NCBI GenBank assembly: GCA_903899865.1
Contig: CAIUKZ010000430.1
Span: 1-10,051 of the forward strand
Reading direction: 5' to 3'
DNA length: 10,051 nucleotides
Source of the DNA: an uncultured Bacteroidales bacterium
GTDB taxonomy: Bacteria; Bacteroidota; Bacteroidia; Bacteroidales; Paludibacteraceae
The translations under genes and the position numbers were made by a program. The notes under the pieces are model-generated. The model saw nothing but the letters and a program-made list of their open reading frames with translations. It made no database searches and was not told the DNA's origin. Every line of letters starts with the position of its first letter. The stretch's first letter is position 1. This document shows positions 1 to 5,813 of the stretch, piece by piece.

Positions 1-18
1 CATTCGTTTTTTGTAGCA

Positions 19-49
19 CAAAATTACACCAAAATCCTCAATTATCAAA
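19..49 (-). promoter_or_regulatory. Bacteroidota-type promoter for a gene leaving the window on the left
   Basis: On the minus strand the sequence reads TTTG (46-49), a 19-base spacer, then TAATTTTG (19-26). This matches the primary sigma-factor promoter of Bacteroidota, TTTG-N19/20-TAnnTTTG, at every fixed position. The first three bases of the window are CAT, an ATG on the minus strand 15 bases downstream of the -7 box, so a leftward gene probably starts exactly at the window edge. Only its start codon is visible, so its product cannot be named. Confidence 0.6.
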
Positions 50-108
50 TTCAAATTCAAAGAATTATGGTGGGTGTAAATCTGCTCATTTAGAGATTGT
101 TAAATGAA

Positions 109-141
109 AAATGACCATTCAGTGAGTAGAAATGGTCATTT
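109..141 (-). terminator. Rho-independent terminator after the START-like gene
   Basis: A perfect 11-bp stem, AAATGACCATT (109-119) with AATGGTCATTT (131-141), encloses an 11-base loop. Read on the minus strand the stem runs into a run of five T followed by CATTT. It lies about 45 bases past the stop codon of the leftward START-like gene, as expected of its terminator. The stem is AT-rich, so its strength is uncertain. On the plus strand the stem is followed by only a short T run. Confidence 0.55.
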
Positions 142-185
142 GATTATAAATATTGCAGTAGATTTTGGTGGGTTTGAATGCTTAG

Positions 186-568
186 TTACATTCCCATTTT
201 TCTACGTAAAACTTCAATTTGTTTATTCCAGAGCAATATCATGTCTTCCTTTTCATCCTCTTCCGAGAAGTCGGTGACTATGAGTGCAAGTCCTCCTGTA
301 ACTTCGAGCGTGGTAATTTTTAGTTCAAAATAATTTTCAGTTCCTTTGTCTTCCTCCCATTGAAACCGAATGTACGAGCTTGCTTTTTTGATAATAATGA
401 CGCATTTTGTTGGAAGTTTTCCCAAATAAAAGTGAAGTTTTCATCTTTGTCTTTCACTTTATCAGCAAACCATTCTGACAGTCCGAGAGAAGTACTAATA
501 GAATTCCAGAGAACTTGAATTGATGAGGTTTTTAGTTGATACTCGATAGTAAACTTAGTTTTTTTCAT
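186..568 (-). pseudogene. START-like domain protein, interrupted by a -1 frameshift in an A run
   Basis: Two overlapping frames together make one small protein of the Bacteroidota START-like (SRPBCC-fold) family. The upstream frame, from the ATG at 566-568, gives MKKTKFTIEY, the LSEWFAD motif and FTFIWE, and leaves the family pattern after LLSKK. The other frame resumes at once with ASSYIRFQWEED, then ALIVTDF and a C-terminal LWNKQIEVLR helix, ending at the TAA at 186-188. The switch falls on a run of six A (T run at 384-389 on the plus strand). One extra A would restore a continuous frame of 127 residues, close to the length I recall for this family. The longer frame opening with TTG at 584-586 adds residues unlike the family start, so the ATG at 566-568 is preferred. 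The family is intracellular and of unknown ligand. The break may be a sequencing error, a real pseudogene, or corrected by slippage; sequence alone cannot decide. Confidence 0.75.
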
Positions 569-770
569 AAACAGTAATTGAACCAAAAAAATGTCTTAAT
601 AACTTTCGAAAATAGGTATAAAATTGCTTTATCCATTTTCTGATTGTTATTTTTAGCAGTAACGATATTAAATCATCAATTTTAAAACAAATCCATAGAT
701 AAACTGTCGCAATTTACGATAAAATGAACACTTCACCAAATCAAACGGTGTGAACGAATAAAAAAAATGA

Positions 771-1256
771 TTATTTAACCTTTAGACTGTCAGCATTGAA
801 GCAAAATGGGAGTAATGTCTTGATGTTTTGTACTTTCGTTATTTCTGTTGATCCATAAAGGTAGCACACTATGTCCTGATTGTATCTAATTTCGGTTTCT
901 AACAACACTTGTCTGCAAGCACCACACGGTGATATGGGCAGTTCAATAAATTGTCCATTTGTAAACGCAGCAATAGCAATTGCTTTTACTGCAGCGTTAG
1001 GATACTTTGAGTTGGCATAAAACATGGCTACACGCTCAGCACAAAGCCCTGATGGGTAGGCCGCATTTTCTTGATTTGTTCCGCTAATTATTTCACCGTT
1101 ATCGAGCAATACTGCCGCCCCAACGTTGAAGTGGGAGTAGGGTGCATAGGCGTTTTCGGTAGCTTGTTTGGCTTTTGATATCAATAATTGTTCATTTTCG
1201 TTCAGCTCTTCAAACGTGCAACTGATGGATTTTAATACGAGTGTGTGTTCCTTCAT
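771..1256 (-). CDS. cdd: Cytidine deaminase
   Basis: The 161-residue product is a homotetramer-type cytidine deaminase, which converts cytidine and deoxycytidine to uridine and deoxyuridine in cytosolic pyrimidine salvage. Visible motifs are YAPYSHFNVGAA (about residues 37-48), the substrate-binding NQENAAYPSGL (61-71), and the zinc site: C72-A-E74, where E74 is the catalytic proton shuttle, then P-C111-G-A-C114 supplying the other two zinc cysteines. The length is slightly above the usual 130-140 residues because of an N-terminal extension of about 20-25 residues, which is common in Bacteroidota versions. The start is the ATG at 1254-1256; a -7 box lies about 100 bases upstream on the same strand. 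The next gene in the same direction is the broken START-like gene, separated by about 200 bases, so the two are probably not tightly coupled. The key residues are all present and the gene looks intact. Confidence 0.95.
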   Translation of the reverse strand: MKEHTLVLKSISCTFEELNENEQLLISKAKQATENAYAPYSHFNVGAAVLLDNGEIISGTNQENAAYPSGLCAERVAMFYANSKYPNAAVKAIAIAAFTNGQFIELPISPCGACRQVLLETEIRYNQDIVCYLYGSTEITKVQNIKTLLPFCFNADSLKVK

Positions 1257-1355
1257 GATGGATGATTGTATTGATTTAGTTGATTGTAAAGTTCATTAAT
1301 GACCAAGAGTGTTCTAAGCACCCAAATCGTGCCAATATATTTAGGTCTTAATTCA

Positions 1356-1363
1356 CAAATGTA
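1356..1363 (-). promoter_or_regulatory. Candidate -7 box upstream of cdd
   Basis: The minus strand reads TACATTTG, matching the TAnnTTTG -7 element of Bacteroidota promoters. It lies about 100 bases upstream of the cdd start and in the same direction. I do not see a TTTG at the expected 19-20 base spacing, so only half the promoter is supported. Confidence 0.35.
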
Positions 1364-1405
1364 GAAAAATTTATGGTTAAATCTTAGATATTGATTTATA
1401 TGTTT

Positions 1406-1413
1406 TAAATTTG
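1406..1413 (+). promoter_or_regulatory. Candidate -7 box upstream of the glucosaminidase gene
   Basis: TAAATTTG matches TAnnTTTG and ends 30 bases before the ATG at 1444. With the cdd -7 box 43 bases away on the other strand, it makes a divergent promoter region of about 180 bases between the two genes. No clear TTTG is seen at the usual -33 position. Confidence 0.4.
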
Positions 1414-1443
1414 TAACCTAATCTATTAGCATTAAAAAATTTG

Positions 1444-2412
1444 ATGGCACGAAGTTTCACTTTACTCATGGTTTTCGTTTTATGTTGCAATGTGGTGAAT
1501 GCGCAGTCTCGCAATAAGGCTTACCTCAATTACATTGAGACCTATTACCTTTTAGCTCAGAAGCAACAACAAGAATATGGTATTCCATCCAGTATTACCC
1601 TAGCGCAAGCATTGTTGGAGTCAGGTGCCGGTCAGGGCAAATTGGCCAGTTTGTCTAACAATCATTTCGGGATAAAATGCAGCGATTGGCAGGGGGAAAA
1701 GGTCTATCATGACGATGATCAGCAAGGTGAGTGTTTTAGAAAGTATGAACAAGTTCTCGAATCGTACGAAGACCATTCGGCTTTTTTAAAAAACAAACAA
1801 CGGTATGCGCTCTTATTTGAATTATCACCAACTGATTATCAGGGATGGGCATTGGGTTTGAAAAAGGCTGGTTATGCCACCGACCCTAATTATGCAGTAA
1901 AACTCATCAATATTATTCAAGACTATGAATTGAATCAATATGACATAAGCCAGGTCAAGCCACACAAACCGACAGACAATGAAACAATGCCTATTACTTC
2001 TACCAGTAATGGGCAGTTTTTTGAAAGCATGGGCAAGGTGCAGGCATATACAATGCATGAAGTGATGAAAGTCAATGGAGTAGAATATGTGGTGAGTCGT
2101 CCTGACGATACGTATGAATCCATAGCATCAGAGTTTGAAGTGTCAGTTAAAAAACTTTTTAAGTTTAATGATATTAAACCCCCAGCTAAACATCTCAAGC
2201 CTGGAACCAGAATATTTGTTCACTGGAAAAAATGTGGAACGCCTCGAAAATTTGCAACTCACAAGGTTGTTGCTGGTGAGACGCTCTATCGCATATCTCA
2301 AAATTATGGAGTCAAGATGAAACGAATCATGACACTAAACCATCTAAATGAAGATGAAGTGTTACAAGTGGGGCAGGTGCTTAAACTACGGATTAATTTT
2401 CTGTTTTTTTAA
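1444..2412 (+). CDS. Secreted GH73 glucosaminidase with two LysM repeats
   Basis: This 322-residue protein is a predicted peptidoglycan hydrolase (N-acetylglucosaminidase, GH73, FlgJ/Lyt type) acting in the periplasm on septal or lateral cell wall. Residues 1-20 form a signal peptide: a short basic start, a hydrophobic core with two cysteines, and VNA before a probable cut at Q21. No G/A-C lipobox is visible, so a lipoprotein is unlikely. The GH73 domain spans about 27-161, with SITLAQALLESGAGQG carrying the likely catalytic E59, the NNHFGIK block, and the conserved YATDPNYA (144-151). C79 and C97 could form a disulfide. After a linker come a degenerate LysM-like repeat (about 214-259) and a clear LysM (273-316, KVVAGETLYRISQNYGV) that bind glycan strands. 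An in-frame TTG lies at 1441, but the ATG at 1444 gives a better signal peptide. The DUF721 gene follows 17 bases downstream, probably in the same transcript. Confidence 0.9.
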   Translation: MARSFTLLMVFVLCCNVVNAQSRNKAYLNYIETYYLLAQKQQQEYGIPSSITLAQALLESGAGQGKLASLSNNHFGIKCSDWQGEKVYHDDDQQGECFRKYEQVLESYEDHSAFLKNKQRYALLFELSPTDYQGWALGLKKAGYATDPNYAVKLINIIQDYELNQYDISQVKPHKPTDNETMPITSTSNGQFFESMGKVQAYTMHEVMKVNGVEYVVSRPDDTYESIASEFEVSVKKLFKFNDIKPPAKHLKPGTRIFVHWKKCGTPRKFATHKVVAGETLYRISQNYGVKMKRIMTLNHLNEDEVLQVGQVLKLRINFLFF

Positions 2413-2429
2413 ATAAAAATCAACGATAG

Positions 2430-2720
2430 ATGCGTAAAAATAATACAGAATTACTAAGTGATGTCATTCGCCAGGTGTTGAAGGCCCAAAAGCTTGATGT
2501 TCATCTGTATGAAAAAATGCTTATCGAGGCTTGGCCTGTGGTGCTGGGCGACAATCTTGTGAAATATACCACCGATTTGGTTATCCGCAAAAAGGTATTG
2601 TACGTAAGTCTATCCTCTTCAGTTCTCAGACATGATCTGTCGCTTTCAAAAACCCAAATCATGCAATCACTAAACAAGCAAGTTGGCACTGAGGTAATTG
2701 TTGATATTGTTTTTAAGTAG
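2430..2720 (+). CDS. DUF721 (DciA-like) protein
   Basis: The 96-residue product matches the short DUF721 form found in Bacteroidota. Visible features are an N-terminal helix with LLSDVIRQVLKAQKL, the conserved EAWPVVLGDNLVKYT segment (W near residue 35), then a beta-rich part, VIRKKVLYVSLSSSVLRHDLSL, and a C-terminal VDIVFK end. DUF721 contains the core of DciA, the ancestral loader of the replicative helicase DnaB, so a DNA-replication role is plausible, but this is family knowledge and nothing local proves it. In many Bacteroidota the family gene lies beside recF; here it follows the glucosaminidase gene after 17 bases and is probably co-transcribed with it. The gene ends intact with TAG at 2718-2720, immediately before the palindromic element. 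Confidence 0.85.
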   Translation: MRKNNTELLSDVIRQVLKAQKLDVHLYEKMLIEAWPVVLGDNLVKYTTDLVIRKKVLYVSLSSSVLRHDLSLSKTQIMQSLNKQVGTEVIVDIVFK

Positions 2721-2957
2721 GGTCTGCTGAAAAACTCCGTAGGAGTTAACTGTGGATAACCCCCAGTAAGCGAAGCGCAACTGGGGGATGTGAATGCCCC
2801 TAAAATATCAACCCCGTAGTGGGTTGAACCCAACAGAGTGCTTGTAGGTGAACCCACTACGGGGTTCTGTTTTCGACTTTGTACTTCATCCCCCAATTCA
2901 TTTGGGGTCCCGCATAGTCGGGATGTACCATTCTCCATGGTTAATCCCTACGGGAAT
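2720..2957. repeat. Two-armed palindromic hairpin element (BIME- or MITE-like)
   Basis: This gene-free block is about 50% G+C, well above its surroundings, and consists almost entirely of inverted repeats. In order these are AACTCC/GGAGTT (2733-2747), CCCCCAGT/ACTGGGGG (2760-2787), a perfect 16-bp pair AACCCCGTAGTGGGTT/AACCCACTACGGGGTT (2810-2825 and 2851-2866), CCCCAA/TTGGGG (2891-2907), TCCCG/CGGGA (2908-2923), ACCAT/ATGGT (2927-2941) and TCCC/GGGA (2945-2955). Read inward from either end, both arms show the same order: a CCGTAGG hairpin, TTAAC, TGGA, a hairpin ending TGGGGGATG, 19 or 20 bases, then AACCCCGTAGTGGGTT. It is therefore two diverged inverted copies of one unit around a 25-base centre. 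No transposase is present. It is best described as a non-autonomous repeat, perhaps moved in trans, which may also terminate the upstream operon. I cannot name the family. Confidence 0.65.
2810..2866. repeat. Perfect 16-bp central stem of the palindromic element
   Basis: The two 16-base arms are exact reverse complements with seven or more G:C pairs, separated by 25 bases. A competing small hairpin, TGGGTTGAACCCA, overlaps the left arm at about 2820-2832. As RNA the long stem would be very stable from either strand, but it lacks a proper following T run on the plus strand (TTCTGTTTTC), so it is at best an imperfect terminator. Confidence 0.75.
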
Positions 2958-3152
2958 ATTATATGTAAAGTGCAAAGAAAATGAACAAACACACTGTAAA
3001 CACTAGCACTTACGAAAGAATAAAATCAATTATATGACTGTCTAATAGGTGTTTATAAGTTTGTATGCAGACTCTAAATAAAGATTTTATCATATTTATC
3101 TTAAGTTTCGGATATTTTCCAATACATTATAAATTTACTTCCAATAACACTA
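2958..3152. other. AT-rich intergenic stretch before the helical-repeat gene
   Basis: Nothing coding is recognised between the end of the palindromic element and the ATG at 3153. The base composition drops back to the AT-rich genome background right after position 2957, which helps mark the element's right boundary. A weak -7-like box lies at 3056-3063. Confidence 0.6.
3056..3063 (+). promoter_or_regulatory. Weak candidate -7 box for the helical-repeat gene
   Basis: TAAGTTTG matches TAnnTTTG on the plus strand about 90 bases before the ATG at 3153. No TTTG is present 19-20 bases upstream. In DNA this AT-rich such an octamer can arise by chance, so support is limited. Confidence 0.25.
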
Positions 3153-3683
3153 ATGGACTATCGAAATCAACTCCTAAATCCGATATCAAAAGGTTTTGTT
3201 GATGATATTGTAAAAAATGTTCTAGACAATGAGGACCATTTTCTGCCATTTTTTCAACTGATGTTTGATGTAGAAGAGCGAGTTGCATGGAGAGCAGGCT
3301 GGGCATGTTCGAAAATTAGTACCAAGCAGCCTCTTTGGTTTTTACCTTCACATGTGCAGCAGTTGGTTCAATTGGCACAATCTACAAAATACCAAGGTGT
3401 ACTTCGCGGCTGTCTATCCATTTTGTATGATATAAACCAACCAAATTTATATTCAGGTGAATTTGTCAATGATTGTTTTGAATGGATGATTTCGCCCAAA
3501 TATCCCATTGCCGTACAAGCTTACGCCATGAAATTGCTCTATCAATTGTGCCTGATAGAGCCCGATTTAGCCATCGAATTAAAAGCATATTTGGAAAATA
3601 TCGATTCAAATAATTACTCTGTGGGCTATCTTTCTACACGTAATAACGTGATTAAGTTGTTGAATAAGAAAGTGTTGGGCTGA
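3153..3683 (+). CDS. Helical-repeat (HEAT-like) protein of unknown function
   Basis: I do not recognise a named family for this 176-residue protein. It has no signal peptide and no membrane segment, so it is probably cytosolic. The sequence looks like successive amphipathic helices: FVDDIVKNVLDN, LPFFQLMFDVEERVAWRAGWACSKI, SHVQQLVQLAQSTKYQGVLRGCLSILYDI, FVNDCFEWMISPKYPIAVQAYAMKLLYQLCLIEPDLAIELKAYLEN. Each pair of helices has the spacing of HEAT- or ARM-like repeats, and the segment with RVAWRAGWACSKI resembles the repeat of short Bacteroidota proteins sometimes misnamed adenylosuccinate lyase. Such folds usually serve as protein- or nucleic-acid-binding scaffolds. The start at 3153 is the first ATG of the frame and gives a helix-compatible N-terminus. 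It stands alone: 432 bases of non-coding DNA precede it and a promoter region follows. Confidence 0.75.
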   Translation: MDYRNQLLNPISKGFVDDIVKNVLDNEDHFLPFFQLMFDVEERVAWRAGWACSKISTKQPLWFLPSHVQQLVQLAQSTKYQGVLRGCLSILYDINQPNLYSGEFVNDCFEWMISPKYPIAVQAYAMKLLYQLCLIEPDLAIELKAYLENIDSNNYSVGYLSTRNNVIKLLNKKVLG

Positions 3684-3708
3684 GTTGTGGAAAACTATTA
3701 ATTATTAA

Positions 3709-3736
3709 TAACACTTTTTTTGAATTAAAAGTGTTA
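3709..3736. promoter_or_regulatory. Perfect 10-bp inverted repeat overlapping the carboxyltransferase promoter
   Basis: TAACACTTTT (3709-3718) and AAAAGTGTTA (3727-3736) are exact reverse complements around an 8-base centre. The right arm runs two bases into the TACTTTTG -7 box at 3735-3742. A dyad of this size and position is typical of a repressor operator. It could instead act as a weak AT-rich terminator for the helical-repeat gene, whose stop lies 25 bases upstream, although only four T follow it. Confidence 0.45.
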
Positions 3737-3742
3737 CTTTTG
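3735..3742 (+). promoter_or_regulatory. Candidate -7 box for the carboxyltransferase operon
   Basis: TACTTTTG matches TAnnTTTG and ends 61 bases before the ATG at 3804, leaving a leader of about 55 bases. The nearest TTTG upstream (3719-3722) is only 12 bases away, not the usual 19-20, so the -33 part is not supported. Confidence 0.4.
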
Positions 3743-3803
3743 CCCTGATATTTTTTGCGCATAATTGTGCATAATCTAAACGTTTAATTAAAAAGAAAGT
3801 TTT

Positions 3804-5348
3804 ATGACTTTAAAAAAGAACATTCTAGCTTTACGACAAAAAAAGGCAATTGTTGAAAAGGGTGGTGGTGACAAAGCCATTGAAAAACAAGTGGCTATGG
3901 GTAAGTTAACAGCCCGTGAGCGTATTCTTACACTGTTGGACGAGAAATCGTTTCATGAATACGACCTTTTTGTAGAGCACGAGGAGAGAAACTTCGGTAT
4001 GGAGGGCAAAGACCTACCAGGTGATGGTGTGATTACAGGTACAGGAACTATCAATGGTAATCCTGTTTGTATTTATGCTCAAGACTTTACTGTAATGGGT
4101 GGATCTTTGGGTTTGAAACATGCTCGTAAAATAACAAAAATCATGGATCATGCCTTGAAAATGAAGGTGCCATGTATTGGAATTAATGATTCGGGTGGTG
4201 CACGTATTCAAGAAGGTATTGGCGCATTAGCTGGCTATGGTGAGATTTTTTATCGCAACACAATGGCATCTGGAGTTATCCCGCAGATTTCTGTAATTTT
4301 GGGACCTTGTGCTGGTGGAGCTGTTTATTCTCCTGCATTGACAGATTTTGTGTTCGTAGTGGAAAATATTTCGAAAATGTTTATCACAGGCCCAAATGTT
4401 ATTGAAACCGTATTGGGTGAAAAAATATCACAAGAAGATCTTGGTGGTGCTCGTGTTCATGCCGAAATTACTGGTAATGCACACTTCTATGCATTGAGCG
4501 AACTTGAATGTTTGGATCAAATCAAAGAACTTATTTCTTTAATACCACATAGCAACCAACAAAAAGCGCAACGTATTGAACCTAAGGAACCAAAATTCCA
4601 TAAACACATAGAAAATATTATCCCTTCTGATCCAAAGCAACCTTATGATGTACGTGAGGTGATTTATGCGTTGGTGGATGATTCGAAGTTTTTGGAAGTT
4701 CATGAGCTTTGGGCAGCAAACATTGTCATTGGTTTTGGTCGTATGAACGGTGAGACCATCGGTTTTGTAGCCAACCAACCTTTGTATCTTGCAGGGGTAT
4801 TGGATTGCGACGCTTCTGATAAAGCAGCTCGTTTCATTCTATTCTGCGATGCATTTAATATTCCAATCGTGACTTTAGAAGATATGCCAGGTTACTTGCC
4901 AGGTGTGGATCAAGAACACGCTGGGGTTATTCGCCACGGGGCTAAAGTGCTTTATGCTTATTCTGAAGCTACAGTTCCAAAGATTACGGTTATTCTACGT
5001 AAAGCATACGGTGGAGGTTATATTGCAATGAACTCACGTCACTTAGGTGCTGACTTTATGTTGGCATGGCCAGGTGCCGAAATCGCTGTAATGGGACCAG
5101 AAGGTGCAGCTAATATTATTTTCCGTAAAGAAATTATGGAGGCTGAAGACGAAGATGCAATGCGTCAACAAAAGGTGCAGGAGTATATTGAAAAATTCGC
5201 AAATCCTTATGTGGCAGCTTCCAAAGGGTATATCGATGCGGTGATCGAACCTTCAGAAACTCGTGGATTATTGTTGCATGCTTTGGAGCTGTCTCAAAAT
5301 AAAGATGACTATCGCCCAGCTAAGAAACACGGTGTTCCTCCGTTTTGA
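3804..5348 (+). CDS. Acyl-CoA carboxylase carboxyltransferase (beta) subunit, propionyl/methylmalonyl-CoA type
   Basis: This 514-residue cytosolic enzyme moves CO2 between carboxybiotin and an acyl-CoA, most likely propionyl-CoA/methylmalonyl-CoA. It has the two crotonase-fold halves of the family. The N-terminal half includes GGSLG (99-103), the oxyanion-hole segment SGGARIQEG (130-138) and GPCAGGAVYSPALTD (168-182). The C-terminal half includes NQPLYLAGVLD (324-334), DMPGYLPGVDQE (360-371) and YGGGYIAMN (402-410). The length is normal and both active-site halves are intact. The gene for its biotin carrier lies 79 bases downstream, so the two probably form an operon. No biotin carboxylase gene and no membrane decarboxylase subunit (OadB/OadG type) is visible, so it could belong either to propionyl-CoA carboxylase or to methylmalonyl-CoA decarboxylase (MmdA). 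Substrate preference is inferred from overall similarity, not proved. Confidence 0.9.
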   Translation: MTLKKNILALRQKKAIVEKGGGDKAIEKQVAMGKLTARERILTLLDEKSFHEYDLFVEHEERNFGMEGKDLPGDGVITGTGTINGNPVCIYAQDFTVMGGSLGLKHARKITKIMDHALKMKVPCIGINDSGGARIQEGIGALAGYGEIFYRNTMASGVIPQISVILGPCAGGAVYSPALTDFVFVVENISKMFITGPNVIETVLGEKISQEDLGGARVHAEITGNAHFYALSELECLDQIKELISLIPHSNQQKAQRIEPKEPKFHKHIENIIPSDPKQPYDVREVIYALVDDSKFLEVHELWAANIVIGFGRMNGETIGFVANQPLYLAGVLDCDASDKAARFILFCDAFNIPIVTLEDMPGYLPGVDQEHAGVIRHGAKVLYAYSEATVPKITVILRKAYGGGYIAMNSRHLGADFMLAWPGAEIAVMGPEGAANIIFRKEIMEAEDEDAMRQQKVQEYIEKFANPYVAASKGYIDAVIEPSETRGLLLHALELSQNKDDYRPAKKHGVPPF

Positions 5349-5427
5349 TGCATGTTTTTCTTAAATAGTAACAGAAGTGTTGTCGGATGAGTCAACAAAA
5401 ATGTAAAACCATATCAGAACTAAAATT

Positions 5428-5757
5428 ATGCAAATAGATAAACAGGAACTTGTGGATTTTGCTGTAACAGCAAGAAAATACAAAACACTCTTGACAACAA
5501 AATACAAGAATAGAAAAACTTGGTCAAATCCAAGTCCTTATGAGATTCAGTCATATATTCCAGGGACTATTCTTGAGATATTTGTTAAAGAGGGGGAAGT
5601 TGTAAATGAAGGTTCGCCATTGTTAATTCTTGAAGCAATGAAAATGCAGAATAGAATTGAAATGCCATTTACAGCTAAGATTTCCAAAATCAATGTTGAG
5701 GTAGGGGTAAGGGTGCCTAAAGATTGTCTGATGATAGAACTTGAGGCCATTGATTAA
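5428..5757 (+). CDS. Biotin carboxyl carrier protein
   Basis: The 109-residue protein ends in a biotinyl/lipoyl domain (about residues 39-107) with the biotin-attachment motif EAMKM, giving K72 as the lysine that biotin ligase modifies. The segments YIPGTILEIFVKEGEVVNEGSPLLILEAMKM and GVRVPKDCLMIELE are the two halves of the flattened beta barrel. The first 38 residues are lysine-rich (KYKTLLTTKYKNRK); comparable basic N-termini occur in the short stand-alone carriers beside Bacteroidota acyl-CoA carboxylases. It should shuttle carboxybiotin between a biotin carboxylase encoded elsewhere and the carboxyltransferase just upstream. It shares that gene's strand, and I see no promoter box in the 79 bases between them. 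Transcription should end at the strong hairpin 18 bases after its stop. Confidence 0.9.
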   Translation: MQIDKQELVDFAVTARKYKTLLTTKYKNRKTWSNPSPYEIQSYIPGTILEIFVKEGEVVNEGSPLLILEAMKMQNRIEMPFTAKISKINVEVGVRVPKDCLMIELEAID

Positions 5758-5775
5758 TGCCAAAACAATACAAAT

Positions 5776-5813
5776 AAAAAATGCCTGATTGCTAATCCAA
5801 TCAGGCATTTTTT
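5776..5813. terminator. Bidirectional rho-independent terminator between convergent genes
   Basis: A 16-bp stem pairs AAAAAATGCCTGATTG (5776-5791) with CAATCAGGCATTTTTT (5798-5813) around a 6-base loop. The A run on the left and T run on the right give a U tract in either direction, so it can stop transcription from both the biotin carrier gene and the Nudix gene. The last codons and the TGA stop (5801-5803) of the Nudix gene lie inside the stem. Confidence 0.9.

Noticed and set aside
67..178. Direct repeat TGGTGGGT on both sides of the left terminator
   Set aside because: Only about eight bases are shared exactly (near 68 and 165), with no insertion-like content between the copies, so it is likely chance.
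724..756. Terminator hairpin between cdd and the START-like gene
   Set aside because: Only CACC/GGTG pairs without interruption, the flanking TTCA/TGAA is out of register, and no good T run follows on the minus strand.
2501..2938. 145-codon minus-strand frame crossing the palindromic element into DUF721
   Set aside because: It runs antisense to a convincing DUF721 gene and its other half lies in hairpin DNA, where open frames arise easily. Its translation matches no family I recognise and is low in complexity near the palindromes.
2733..2955. CRISPR array or riboswitch
   Set aside because: The hairpins are not identical direct repeats with uniform spacers, so this is not a CRISPR array. It lies after a gene end and about 200 bases before the next start, and matches no riboswitch core that I recognise.
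2720..2957. Group II intron remnant
   Set aside because: The mix of hairpins prompted the idea, but no domain V-like stem with its conserved catalytic bases and no maturase sequence is visible.
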